Positions 50,434 to 57,073 of a stretch of 62,447 nt of DNA are shown piece by piece. The notes below the pieces were generated by a model that was given only the letters and a program-made list of their open reading frames with translations, was not told the origin of the DNA and ran no database searches. Location: positions 1-62,447 of the IMG/VR virus record IMGVR_UViG_3300009285_010995, one strand, 5' to 3'. The position numbers were made by a program, and so were the translations under genes. The DNA comes from a virus. Numbering within the stretch: position 1 is the first letter of the stretch; every line of letters starts with the position of its first letter.

Positions 50434-50508
50434 GGACCCATAGCTCAGTGGTAGAGCTGTCGGCTCATAACCGATCGGTCCTAGGTTCAAATCCTAGTGG
50501 GTCCACCA
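50434..50508 (+). tRNA. tRNA with CAT anticodon (Met, or Ile2 if modified)
   Basis: Acceptor GGACCCA/TGGGTCC is fully paired, so it is not an initiator tRNA. The anticodon loop is CTCATAA. T-loop TTCAAAT; encoded CCA. A CAT elongator can be Met or, if the C is lysidine-modified, Ile for ATA codons; the sequence alone does not decide. Confidence 0.93.
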
Positions 50509-51564
50509 TCATTTCACGTCATACCCGCCAACTTTAATAGTTCCGTGCACTCGCCGCCAGTGTGGTTCAATCCATTGCTGTCGTTGTTGTTCTAGATTTT
50601 TCCCAAATCTTTGTCGTCTCCAAAATCCAGAAATTTCTTTCCATGTTCCTGGTAGATCCAGTATTTTTGTGTTGAAGTTTTTTGTATCTTCATTTAAAGA
50701 TCTACGTTGTATAACAGTAGATTTAGACTCGTCAATCATTTTCCATGATTGTTTATCAATGTTTTTGTAGCGCTCCAGCAATTTAGAGCGTTTTATTCCT
50801 TTTGGTAATTTCTGAATTCTTTCCCACAATTGTTTGGCTTCTACGTTTCTTTCCCAGTGTTCTCCTGGATTATACCAAGTAATATACAAAATTAAATTAG
50901 TTGTCCAGTGAAGAATGTTTTTCCATGTATTTTTAGATTCTTCGCTTGGGGCATCTATCATTGAATCAATAATTGCTTGTTCCAATAATTTGCCTGGTTC
51001 GAGATAAATTCTACAAAATGATGTATTGTCATCATATAATAATTCGCCGTTGTAATTAACGGCTTCTGGTTTGCTTGAAACATTAAATCGTAATGTTCGA
51101 GAATAAGATCCGTCTCCAGGATCTTCAGTGACATAAATACCCCATGCATTATTAGAACCTGATTGTCCTGGCATAATCCAAAAAGACATTGAAAAATCTT
51201 CAGGTAAAGAAATGTAGATGCTTTTATACGGTAATTTTATATCATCAGTCAAAAGACCTTTGATTTGTGTAGCTTTTAATTTTTCCGCTAATGATTTAGT
51301 TATATGATAAAAGTGCTTTCCTGCGTGCTCAAATGTTACAACATTATACATCAATACAATAAAATGTCTAATTTCATTAGGATAGCTTTCAAATACTTGA
51401 GCAACATATGCCCAACAATAGAAATTGTGACAATCATCTAAAGCCTTCTTAACTGCGCTATAAATTTTCTGAAATATTATTTGGTTATTTTTCAATACTT
51501 GGCTGTGAACTGGTTTGTTGATTGCTTGATGTATGAAATCATAATGACTTTTGAAATCTGCCAC
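50509..51564 (-). CDS. Unknown protein with an AcrVA2-like C-terminal pattern
   Basis: A 351-residue minus-strand protein inserted in the tRNA cluster; its stop directly abuts tRNA-Met. The N-terminal two thirds are a mixed fold (YKSIYISLPEDFSMSFWIMP, NAWGIYVTEDPGDGS). The C-terminus is GFWRRQRFGKNLEQQRQQWI then EPHWRRVHG; the GxWRxQ...WIEPxWRG pattern recurs in plasmid and phage proteins, including the C-terminal part of the anti-CRISPR AcrVA2 as I recall it. AcrVA2 lowers Cas12a by acting on its mRNA. Whether this protein is an anti-CRISPR is untested. An AAGGAAG-type site lies before its ATG. Confidence 0.55.
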   Translation of the reverse strand: MADFKSHYDFIHQAINKPVHSQVLKNNQIIFQKIYSAVKKALDDCHNFYCWAYVAQVFESYPNEIRHFIVLMYNVVTFEHAGKHFYHITKSLAEKLKATQIKGLLTDDIKLPYKSIYISLPEDFSMSFWIMPGQSGSNNAWGIYVTEDPGDGSYSRTLRFNVSSKPEAVNYNGELLYDDNTSFCRIYLEPGKLLEQAIIDSMIDAPSEESKNTWKNILHWTTNLILYITWYNPGEHWERNVEAKQLWERIQKLPKGIKRSKLLERYKNIDKQSWKMIDESKSTVIQRRSLNEDTKNFNTKILDLPGTWKEISGFWRRQRFGKNLEQQRQQWIEPHWRRVHGTIKVGGYDVK

Positions 51565-51658
51565 AACTTACTTCCTTTCTAAAAAAAAGTGAAGGACGAT
51601 GCAGAAAGTGCTTGATGTCCAGTTCGATACAGGCTATATCATAGACGTAACCAAGCAC

Positions 51659-51732
51659 TCCCTGCAAGCTTTAAAGTGAAGCAGCGCGCTTTTAACGCGC
51701 AGAATCCGGGGCAGTACCGGGGCGGGGAACCA
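51659..51732 (+). tRNA. tRNA-Lys (TTT)-like gene with abnormal D- and T-loops
   Basis: A 74-base cloverleaf with every stem paired: acceptor TCCCTGC/GCGGGGA (one G-T), D-stem GCTT/AAGC, anticodon stem GCGCG/CGCGC, T-stem TCCGG/CCGGG (one wobble), discriminator A and encoded CCA. The anticodon loop CTTTTAA gives TTT. The elbow is not canonical: the D-loop TAAAGTG lacks the GG pair and the T-loop is GGCAGTA instead of TTCRANN. It may be missed by standard scans. It could be a functional variant, a decoy or a decayed tRNA. Confidence 0.65.
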
Positions 51733-51737
51733 TTTTT

Positions 51738-52226
51738 GTGTGTTATATGTACGACAAACCAATAAAACTAACAATTATTAATGGCTATCAAATATTTTTT
51801 GACCCTCAACATACTTTGGCAAATAAATCAGGTATTGTCTATTGCCATCGTCACGTTGTTTCTTTAGCTTTGAAACGCTGGATTTCATCTGATGAACATG
51901 TTCATCACAAAGATGGTAATCGAAACAATAATGACATATCTAACTTATTTATTGCCACAAAACAAGAACACGCCAAATTGCACAGCAATGCAATCAATCT
52001 TTTATTTATACAATGTCAAGTCTGTGGAAAAATGGTTCATTCAAGCAGTCACAAAATTAGAGTTAGAAAATTTTGTTCACAGAAATGTTGTCAGTTTTCA
52101 CGACGAAAAATCATAAATCGTCCATCCAAAGAAACATTGTTAGAAGAGTTAAAAACAATGAATTATGTTGCTCTTGGCAAGAAATACAACGTAAGCGATA
52201 ATGCAATTAGAAAGTGGTTAAAATAA
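51738..52226 (+). CDS. HNH homing endonuclease in the tRNA cluster
   Basis: A 162-residue protein with the phage HNH pattern: GIVYCHRHVVSLALKRWISS, DEHVHHKDGNRNNNDISNLF, IATKQEHAKLH. A treble-clef-like zinc site follows (CQVCGKMVH ... KFCSQKCC), and a C-terminal helix-turn-helix (LLEELKTMNYVALGKKYNVS) for DNA binding. The ATG at 51747 is as likely as the GTG 51738. It lies 5 bp after the tRNA-Lys-like gene and 14 bp before the tRNA-like RNA, so it may target a tRNA site. Confidence 0.85.
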   Translation: MCYMYDKPIKLTIINGYQIFFDPQHTLANKSGIVYCHRHVVSLALKRWISSDEHVHHKDGNRNNNDISNLFIATKQEHAKLHSNAINLLFIQCQVCGKMVHSSSHKIRVRKFCSQKCCQFSRRKIINRPSKETLLEELKTMNYVALGKKYNVSDNAIRKWLK

Positions 52227-52240
52227 ACATGAATATCTCC

Positions 52241-52448
52241 GCTCTTGTATCTCAATTGGCAGAGCACACGTAAAACGGAACGTGCGGTGAAAACCATAGA
52301 CGATTTAATTTTGAAATTTTGCATGGTTGCAGTGCACCGAATGGCTCAGACAGGGTCTGTAGGGAAGCGCGTTTCCAAAAAATTTCAATCCTTAGAGTAA
52401 TGTCTAAGTTTTTGTCTAATGTGGGTTCGAATCCCACCAAGAGCGCCA
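52241..52448 (+). ncRNA. tRNA-like RNA with a structured insert of about 130 nt
   Basis: The ends are those of a tRNA: acceptor GCTCTTG/CAAGAGC, a D-arm (TCTC AATTGGCA GAGC), T-arm GTGGG TTCGAAT CCCAC, discriminator G and CCA. An anticodon-like arm CACGT/ACGTG (52267-52284) has an 8-base loop AAAACGGA without the usual T33. Then, in place of a variable loop, come a GGT-GAAA-ACC hairpin (52286-52295), a closing helix ATAGAC/GTCTAAT (52296-52301 with 52414-52420), a 10-bp helix TTGAAATTTT/AAAATTTCAA (52311-52320 with 52379-52388) enclosing a CAGAC/GTCTG hairpin, and a CTTAGA/TCTAAG hairpin (52391-52408). It is too short for a normal group I intron. Function unknown. Confidence 0.6.
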
Positions 52449-52454
52449 ATTTTC

Positions 52455-52994
52455 ATGAATATTTTTGTTTTAGATATTGAACCAAAATTAGCTGCACAAT
52501 ATCATTGCAATCGGCATGTCGTAAAAATGATATTAGAAACAACACAAATATTGTCAACTTCTGTTTATTATTATTTTAAAAAACCAATAAATGATTTTTG
52601 TGCAGAAACAGGTTTATACAGACCGACACACATAAATCATCCTTGCAGTATTTGGTGCCGTCGTTCTAAAGAAAATTTTCTATGGCTGCATCAACTTGGC
52701 ATGCATTTAATTGACGAATACTTTTTTCGTTATGACAAAATTCATGCCTGCTTGCCAAAGTTAAATCAAACAAAATCATATATTCATTTGTTCCCAAATG
52801 ATTCTTTAACTGATTTTGCTTTAGCCATGCCAGAAAAGTATAAATGTGGAGATGCAGTTAAGTCATATAGAAATTATTACAAACATGATAAAATACATTT
52901 GCTGCAATACAAAAAACGCGAACATCCATTTTGGCTAGAGGACTTAGAAAATGGCAGAAAAACATACATTAATTGTCAACAAAGCAAGATGTAG
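52455..52994 (+). CDS. Conserved phage protein with N-x-H-V-V-K-M and F-A-L-A-M-P motifs
   Basis: A 179-residue protein (MNIFVLDIEPKLAAQYHCNR, HVVKMILETTQILSTSVYYY, THINHPCSIWCRRSKENFLW, LTDFALAMPEKYK, VKSYRNYYKHDKI). This combination is frequent among large-phage proteins, usually left unnamed; I do not know a proven function. Conserved His, Cys and Lys suggest an enzyme. The ATG 52455 starts 6 bp after the tRNA-like RNA; a longer frame reads back into that RNA and is not used. Confidence 0.75.
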   Translation: MNIFVLDIEPKLAAQYHCNRHVVKMILETTQILSTSVYYYFKKPINDFCAETGLYRPTHINHPCSIWCRRSKENFLWLHQLGMHLIDEYFFRYDKIHACLPKLNQTKSYIHLFPNDSLTDFALAMPEKYKCGDAVKSYRNYYKHDKIHLLQYKKREHPFWLEDLENGRKTYINCQQSKM

Positions 52995-53196
52995 GAAATG
53001 CAACGATATAGTAATTTCAGCATATCGACATGATTTCAAAAAATGCAAATGTGGAAATATATTTGTAGATGGTGGATTGGATTATCTAAGAAGAGGTGCC
53101 GCATCACTTGAGGATATAGAGGAACTGTCAGAATGGAAACCTTGTAATAAAAAAGATTGTGACTATTGCAAGCCTTCCAAGGCAGAAAAAATTTAG
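52951..53196 (+). CDS. Zinc-ribbon protein (DUF7695-like)
   Basis: An 81-residue protein: NKARCRKCNDIVISAYRHDF, KKCKCGNIFVDGGLDYLRRG, then CNKKDCDYC near the end. The C-x2-C ... C-x-C-G ... DGG-x-DY-x-R-x-G pattern is that of a small zinc-ribbon family common in phages. It overlaps the upstream gene by 44 bp and converges with the minus-strand gene at 53193. Function unknown. Confidence 0.75.
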   Translation: MAEKHTLIVNKARCRKCNDIVISAYRHDFKKCKCGNIFVDGGLDYLRRGAASLEDIEELSEWKPCNKKDCDYCKPSKAEKI

Positions 53197-53663
53197 GCAG
53201 GTGTGTAGTACATATTCTTTCTATTGCCAACTTTCTGAATAATACCGCCACTAGAAAGTGCATTCAGAACGTGACGAACATGGTTCAGTGTAAAAACAAA
53301 TGGCAAATTCTTTTCACGAATCAAGTCAACTAATTCTCCAATTAAATATCCCTTCTTTTTCTTCTTGATAATTGATGCAACTGTATTTGTTAAAGTTGCA
53401 TTGTCTTGTTCTGACAAACGAATGTGTTGTCGTGTTTCTCTGACTTCTTCGTCCTCAAACAAATCAGGGAAAAAATCAAGAACTGGCGTTGTCATTAACG
53501 TATTGGTTGCATCTTTATCTGCGCTTGCCATTTCGACTAGCTGTTGCAGTGTTACGTGCTCCTGCCCGATAGAGCGAATCACGCGTTGAACAGCGGTCTT
53601 CGCGGCAACGTTAGTAATGGCACGACGCTCTTCTTGCAGAATTTCTGTAAAATTGGTGTCCAT
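53193..53663 (-). CDS. Winged-helix-like protein, unknown role
   Basis: A 156-residue protein. The C-terminal 70 residues (KKGYLIGELVDLIREKNLPF, TLNHVRHVLNALSSGGIIQK, VGNRKNMYYTPA) look like a winged helix: two helices, a recognition helix and a beta-wing ending in a short strand. The gene at 55352 has a similar end. AAGGAG lies before the ATG and a strong sigma70-like promoter at 53700-53728 reads into it, so it is likely expressed early. It may be a transcriptional regulator. Confidence 0.75.
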   Translation of the reverse strand: MDTNFTEILQEERRAITNVAAKTAVQRVIRSIGQEHVTLQQLVEMASADKDATNTLMTTPVLDFFPDLFEDEEVRETRQHIRLSEQDNATLTNTVASIIKKKKKGYLIGELVDLIREKNLPFVFTLNHVRHVLNALSSGGIIQKVGNRKNMYYTPA

Positions 53664-53699
53664 CTTGTACTCCTTTTGGCCATCGGCCTGTCTACCTCT

Positions 53700-53728
53700 A
53701 TTATCGGCGCTCGATTGTGCCTTGTCAA
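53700..53728 (-). promoter_or_regulatory. Strong sigma70-like promoter on the minus strand
   Basis: Reading the minus strand, TTGACA (complement of 53723-53728) and GATAAT (complement of 53700-53705) are 17 bp apart: a perfect -35 and a five-of-six -10. It points to the gene ending at 53193. Confidence 0.75.
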
Positions 53729-53738
53729 CAAAATCGTC

Positions 53739-53801
53739 TTAGCTACTGTCAAAAAATTGATTATCAATCGCAGACAAATATTTATGTGCTTCAAAATACA
53801 T
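53739..53801 (-). CDS. 20-codon ORF with a strong ribosome site
   Basis: On the minus strand AAGGAG is seven bases before an ATG that opens a 20-residue frame (MYFEAHKYLSAIDNQFFDSS). It lies just upstream of the promoter at 53700. It could be a mini-protein, a leader peptide or the remnant of a deleted gene. Confidence 0.35.
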   Translation of the reverse strand: MYFEAHKYLSAIDNQFFDSS

Positions 53802-53846
53802 GGTATTCTCCTTTGATGTCGTCACGAAAACAGGGGAATTCAAAGA

Positions 53847-54173
53847 ATGGCAAGAAAAAAAACAGATAGTAAAACACTGAGCGTTGTAGATTTATCGAAA
53901 GTAAGGCAACAGAAAGAAGAAGAGCTTTCGAAAATTCCAGATGATTTTTTAGATGAAGTCAAAAATCTCTTATCTAAGAGCAAGAAGAACAAGTTGAGCA
54001 AAGCTGTTATATGGTTCGAAGTAGAAACAGATGACGAAGAAAAACCTTTGCAGCCAAAACTTCTTTTATGGCACAAAGAAGATAATTTCCCAGAACTTCA
54101 TTTGATAACAGAAAGCGTTAAGAATTTCATCTTTGATTTATGTATAGGAATCAGCTATAACGACGATGATTGA
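53847..54173 (+). CDS. Small protein of unknown function
   Basis: A 108-residue protein: a basic, helical N-terminal part (MARKKTDSKTLSVVDLSKVR, LSKSKKNKLSK), then a beta-rich part (AVIWFEVETDDEEKPLQPKL). AGGGGA precedes the ATG. It is the only plus-strand gene in this stretch and faces the minus-strand genes at both sides. Not recognised. Confidence 0.65.
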   Translation: MARKKTDSKTLSVVDLSKVRQQKEEELSKIPDDFLDEVKNLLSKSKKNKLSKAVIWFEVETDDEEKPLQPKLLLWHKEDNFPELHLITESVKNFIFDLCIGISYNDDD

Positions 54174-54174
54174 T

Positions 54175-54387
54175 TCATTTAGAATTGTCAGCAGTCTTCG
54201 TAAGCCATGTATATCGACAGCATTGACAAATTACATGCAGATGTTGGCTGACGTTGATTGCGCATTTGTCAGAACAAAAATAAAGCGTACGTTCTAAACT
54301 AGTGCACTTAGGACATCTTTGTTTGTATGAATCAAAACTCATAGCAAGTTTTTTAAACGGTTTTAATTTTCCGAACATTTTTTTCAA
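54175..54387 (-). CDS. Zinc-ribbon mini-protein
   Basis: A 70-residue protein with RCPKCTSLERTLYFCSDKC and HLHVICQCCRYTWLTKTAD. The spacing C-x2-C ... H-L-H-V-x-C-x2-C is that of small phage zinc ribbons related to transcription or nucleic-acid binding. It overlaps the upstream minus-strand gene by 35 bp. Function unknown. Confidence 0.7.
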   Translation of the reverse strand: MKKMFGKLKPFKKLAMSFDSYKQRCPKCTSLERTLYFCSDKCAINVSQHLHVICQCCRYTWLTKTADNSK

Positions 54388-54715
54388 CTAGATCAAATCC
54401 TAAAGAATCTGCTAGAAGCTGCAGCAACGCAAGAGAAGAGAGTGAATTAAAGTCGGGCGGGGTATCGGTTACGCCCAAAATGCGGCATGACGTCGGCCCA
54501 GAGGCGATTAGGGCCGTCTTTGTTGGCGGGCCATGGCAAACTATCTGGTATCCATTACAAACGTCTCCATGACCATATATGCCGTTTGTAGCGGCGGTTT
54601 TCCTGGCGATAACTTCTCGCGTCAAGTGCCACCATTCGCGCGGGGAATGGCTTATTTCCCCCCGGGCCTGGTCTCCTGATATCATTAATATGGTGTTGTG
54701 GTTGCCGCCTGGCAT
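54353..54715 (-). CDS. GC-rich small gene of unknown function
   Basis: A 120-residue product (ISGDQARGEISHSPREWWHL, YQIVCHGPPTKTALIASGPT, LALLQLLADSLGFDLVEKNV). Base composition is clearly more GC-rich than its neighbours except in the last codons. GGGGG is six bases before the ATG at 54715; a further ATG four codons upstream is possible. The end resembles the usual -LLADxLGF-x-LV-x-K finish of small phage proteins. It may be a recent import. Confidence 0.45.
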   Translation of the reverse strand: MPGGNHNTILMISGDQARGEISHSPREWWHLTREVIARKTAATNGIYGHGDVCNGYQIVCHGPPTKTALIASGPTSCRILGVTDTPPDFNSLSSLALLQLLADSLGFDLVEKNVRKIKTV

Positions 54716-54793
54716 GTGAGCCCCCATAGATTGTTGAAGAGAGGCTCACGATACCAGTGGCTGTATGCGCATGCAAGGAATTTTTCAGGCGCG

Positions 54794-54879
54794 TGCGCAT
54801 TATTGCGCAACACAGAATTCAGATTAATCTGCTTTGCTAACCTTAATAAAGATTTCATTGGGATGCGCATTATTGCGCT
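54794..54879. repeat. Two copies of a 16-base inverted-repeat motif
   Basis: TGCGCATTATTGCGCA at 54794-54809 recurs at 54864-54879 with one change in the last base. Each is a TGCGC/GCGC[AT] inverted repeat around a short centre. The copies are 70 bp apart, one inside the 3' end of the gene at 54824 and one in the gap before the 54715 start. A paired operator is possible. Confidence 0.6.
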
Positions 54880-55333
54880 TTCTCAGATTTTCAAACATTT
54901 TTTGAGTTTTAGTTGAAAGCATTTTTATTCGTGAAGTCGGAAATATTTCAAATTTGTAATTACCGTAACGTGTTCCGTCGATTTTTACAACAGCGGAAGT
55001 ATATCTTTTGCCATGTTGCTTTTGAATAATTTCTAGCTTTTGTTCGTTCACTTTAGACTTAGACCAAAAATGAACAATCAACAAATGCTTGCACAAATAA
55101 ATGCTATTTGCTTCTGCTTGTTCAATTAATTCGCTAGCTCCTTTGTATATTAAACTTTGAGCTATTTTTATTTCTTGAGATGAAATAGATTCTAACGTTT
55201 TTTTCCGAGATATTTTATCTGGTGCTTCTAGTTGCTGAATTAGTTCATCTGTTAGTTTAGTTAAATTAACTCTGCGCCCTAATGCTTTTAATTCAGCCGT
55301 AAGCTTCTTGTTCTTTTCTGATGTAATTTTCAT
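54824..55333 (-). CDS. Protein of unknown function
   Basis: A 169-residue basic protein. The first 70 residues are helical and charged (MKITSEKNKKLTAELKALGR), and the middle and end have strands (LCKHLLIVHFWSKSK, TSAVVKIDGTRYGNYKFEIF). No motif is recognised. It belongs to a minus-strand run with the 55352 gene upstream. Confidence 0.65.
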   Translation of the reverse strand: MKITSEKNKKLTAELKALGRRVNLTKLTDELIQQLEAPDKISRKKTLESISSQEIKIAQSLIYKGASELIEQAEANSIYLCKHLLIVHFWSKSKVNEQKLEIIQKQHGKRYTSAVVKIDGTRYGNYKFEIFPTSRIKMLSTKTQKMFENLRKRNNAHPNEIFIKVSKAD

Positions 55334-55351
55334 GTTTGTCGGTCGGAAAAG

Positions 55352-55843
55352 TTATACTGCAAAAAACAATGTGTTTGAAGTGTTTCCTACTCTTTTGATA
55401 AGCTTCTGCTTAACAAGCTTTTTGTGCATCTTTCTCCACTGAGTTTCTGTAATCGGCATTTTCTTGGCGCGCATCATTCTGTAGACTGCAGAGCTAGTTT
55501 TGCCAGCATCTTTTGACAACAGGCTAAGAATTGTGTTTTGGTATTTTTCATAATCATCAGCAGCAATAGGTGAAACACGATTGCTAATCTTATTCGTTTT
55601 GTTGCGATGAATCATTGCAGGTCTTGCCTTATTTTGTGGCACAAACAATTCTGCAACTGGAATATTTTGCAGACCTTCTGAAACAGATTCATATTCAGAA
55701 ATAAAAAATGAATGGAAATCATCAAAAGTTGGATTGTCGCCAGTGCTTTGCCTTACATATTCCAGCAGCAAGGCCGTTCCTGTTTTGTTCGATTGCAGGA
55801 ATTCCAGCAAATCTGGAGAAATGGTGGGATTTTTTTTTGCCAT
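55352..55843 (-). CDS. Winged-helix-like protein, unknown role
   Basis: A 163-residue protein. The C-terminal segment (NTILSLLSKDAGKTSSAVYR, TQWRKMHKKLVKQKLIKRVG, NTSNTLFFAV) fits a winged helix like that of the 53193 protein, including a VGN turn before the final strand. AGGAG eight bases upstream selects the ATG at 55843 over one nine codons earlier. It may bind DNA as a regulator. Confidence 0.7.
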   Translation of the reverse strand: MAKKNPTISPDLLEFLQSNKTGTALLLEYVRQSTGDNPTFDDFHSFFISEYESVSEGLQNIPVAELFVPQNKARPAMIHRNKTNKISNRVSPIAADDYEKYQNTILSLLSKDAGKTSSAVYRMMRAKKMPITETQWRKMHKKLVKQKLIKRVGNTSNTLFFAV

Positions 55844-55870
55844 CTGTAGCTCCTGTGGTAGTTCTTGCAA

Positions 55871-56245
55871 TCAACAGCCATTGTCAGAAGATTCTAGTGC
55901 GGCGTCGCGGTAAAACAATGGTGCAGGTTGCGTTTGTAGTTCGGATTTTGCCGTATGAATAACAAGCCTCTCTAGCTCTTTCAGTGCACATGCCGCAATA
56001 CCGAAAAGACTTTTAATTTCTGGATGCCCGTCGATATATATCGGCGATGTTAAAATCGTGCGTTGTCTAACTCCTTTGATTTTTCCTGTCAAATCAACAA
56101 GCTTTTCGTATATCTCGATTTTACCTTCCATGTAGTCGTAATGCCATTTGCATTCGGCAGGATGTAAAGTTATACTTTCGGAAATAAATTTTCTCGACAC
56201 CTCAATCCATTTTGAAGATTCAGTCGCAACAAGTTTTTTGGCCAT
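55871..56245 (-). CDS. Protein of unknown function
   Basis: A 124-residue protein (MAKKLVATESSKWIEVSRKF, CKWHYDYMEGKIEIYEKLVD, GHPEIKSLFGIAACALKELE). The ATG 56245 is chosen; a GTG at 56272 is the alternative and neither has a strong ribosome site. Not recognised. Confidence 0.6.
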   Translation of the reverse strand: MAKKLVATESSKWIEVSRKFISESITLHPAECKWHYDYMEGKIEIYEKLVDLTGKIKGVRQRTILTSPIYIDGHPEIKSLFGIAACALKELERLVIHTAKSELQTQPAPLFYRDAALESSDNGC

Positions 56246-56246
56246 G

Positions 56247-56411
56247 TTAAACTTTTCTGTTCCAAAGAGCACTATCAGGATATGCTCTTGTACTAATGGT
56301 GGCTGTTAAATTATATTTTCCTATGCGCTTTTGTTCGAATACAACATGTCCTTTCTTTTTAAAATTGTGTATATGGTAACGTACCTCCCAAAGAGAACCT
56401 GTTAAAATCAT
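56247..56411 (-). CDS. 54-aa protein of unknown function
   Basis: A short ORF coupled to the upstream gene by an ATGA overlap (56408-56411). The product begins MILTGSLWEVRYHIHNFKKK and is basic with beta-strand character. The upstream part of this open frame overlaps the neighbouring gene and looks non-coding, so only this section is called. Confidence 0.55.
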   Translation of the reverse strand: MILTGSLWEVRYHIHNFKKKGHVVFEQKRIGKYNLTATISTRAYPDSALWNRKV

Positions 56412-57073
56412 GCATCTTGAACAAAGGTGTGAACATCGCATTCTTCTACCGACATCATTTCGCGCTCTTCGCCGCATGGGTTGAAACACTTTTTTGCGTC
56501 GTTTTCTACTGCTTTGTAATGCATTGTGGCGTATCGTTTTTTGAAACATACATCTTTATTTGGATGTAGTGCGAAGTCGATTATCTGTGCGTATCCTTGC
56601 TGGTCTGAGTGTTCGAGCCACACGAACAAAGCGCCCTTGGTTAGCTGTTCTTTTTCGCTAGACAACGGAAAACAACCATTTTTTTCTTCCCCAACGTAAC
56701 TGATTGCATACGGCGATGTAGCTACAGACAATAGTTTAATGAATTCCATTGTGTCGCTCAGACCAAGGCATTGCGCCATCAGCTTCAGGTGCAACATAAT
56801 AAAAAAGTTAGTTTCTATATTTTTATATTTTGGTCCAAAGATAAGTCCGCCTTCTATGGTTTTTTTATCGCAAAAGAAAAATGCTTTAGGCTCTATTAGT
56901 TTTTGTTCTATTAAAATATTTTCCGCTCCAAGTTGCATCTCTCGGAACCAATTGTACATATATGGTTTGGTTAGTTCACCTTGAGCTAAATGTCCAATGA
57001 CACTATGTGAAATAGTGCTAATCATAGGAACAAAATGTGATTTAGGGAAAAAGTCAATCATTATTCTATCCAT
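56408..57073 (-). CDS. Protein of unknown function
   Basis: A 221-residue protein (MDRIMIDFFPKSHFVPMIST, PYMYNWFREMQLGAENILIE, GALFVWLEHSDQQGYAQIID) with a Cys-containing end (KKCFNPCGEE, VEECDVHTF). The ATG 57073 overlaps the stop region of the upstream zinc mini-gene and is preferred over an earlier start that would read through it. No family recognised. Confidence 0.65.
   Translation of the reverse strand: MDRIMIDFFPKSHFVPMISTISHSVIGHLAQGELTKPYMYNWFREMQLGAENILIEQKLIEPKAFFFCDKKTIEGGLIFGPKYKNIETNFFIMLHLKLMAQCLGLSDTMEFIKLLSVATSPYAISYVGEEKNGCFPLSSEKEQLTKGALFVWLEHSDQQGYAQIIDFALHPNKDVCFKKRYATMHYKAVENDAKKCFNPCGEEREMMSVEECDVHTFVQDA

Noticed and set aside
52241-52448. A tRNA interrupted by a group I intron in the anticodon loop.
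   Set aside because: The anticodon-like stem closes locally (CACGT/ACGTG), the insert follows it rather than splitting the loop, it is only about 130 nt, and no P/Q/R/S core motifs are seen.
52252-52449. Minus-strand 65-codon ORF over the tRNA-like RNA (contains VGFEPT).
   Set aside because: This is the usual false translation of a T-arm read backwards.
54698-54916. Plus-strand ORF opposite the start of the GC-rich gene.
   Set aside because: No ribosome site and no recognisable sequence; it crosses the palindromic motif and the end of a minus-strand gene.
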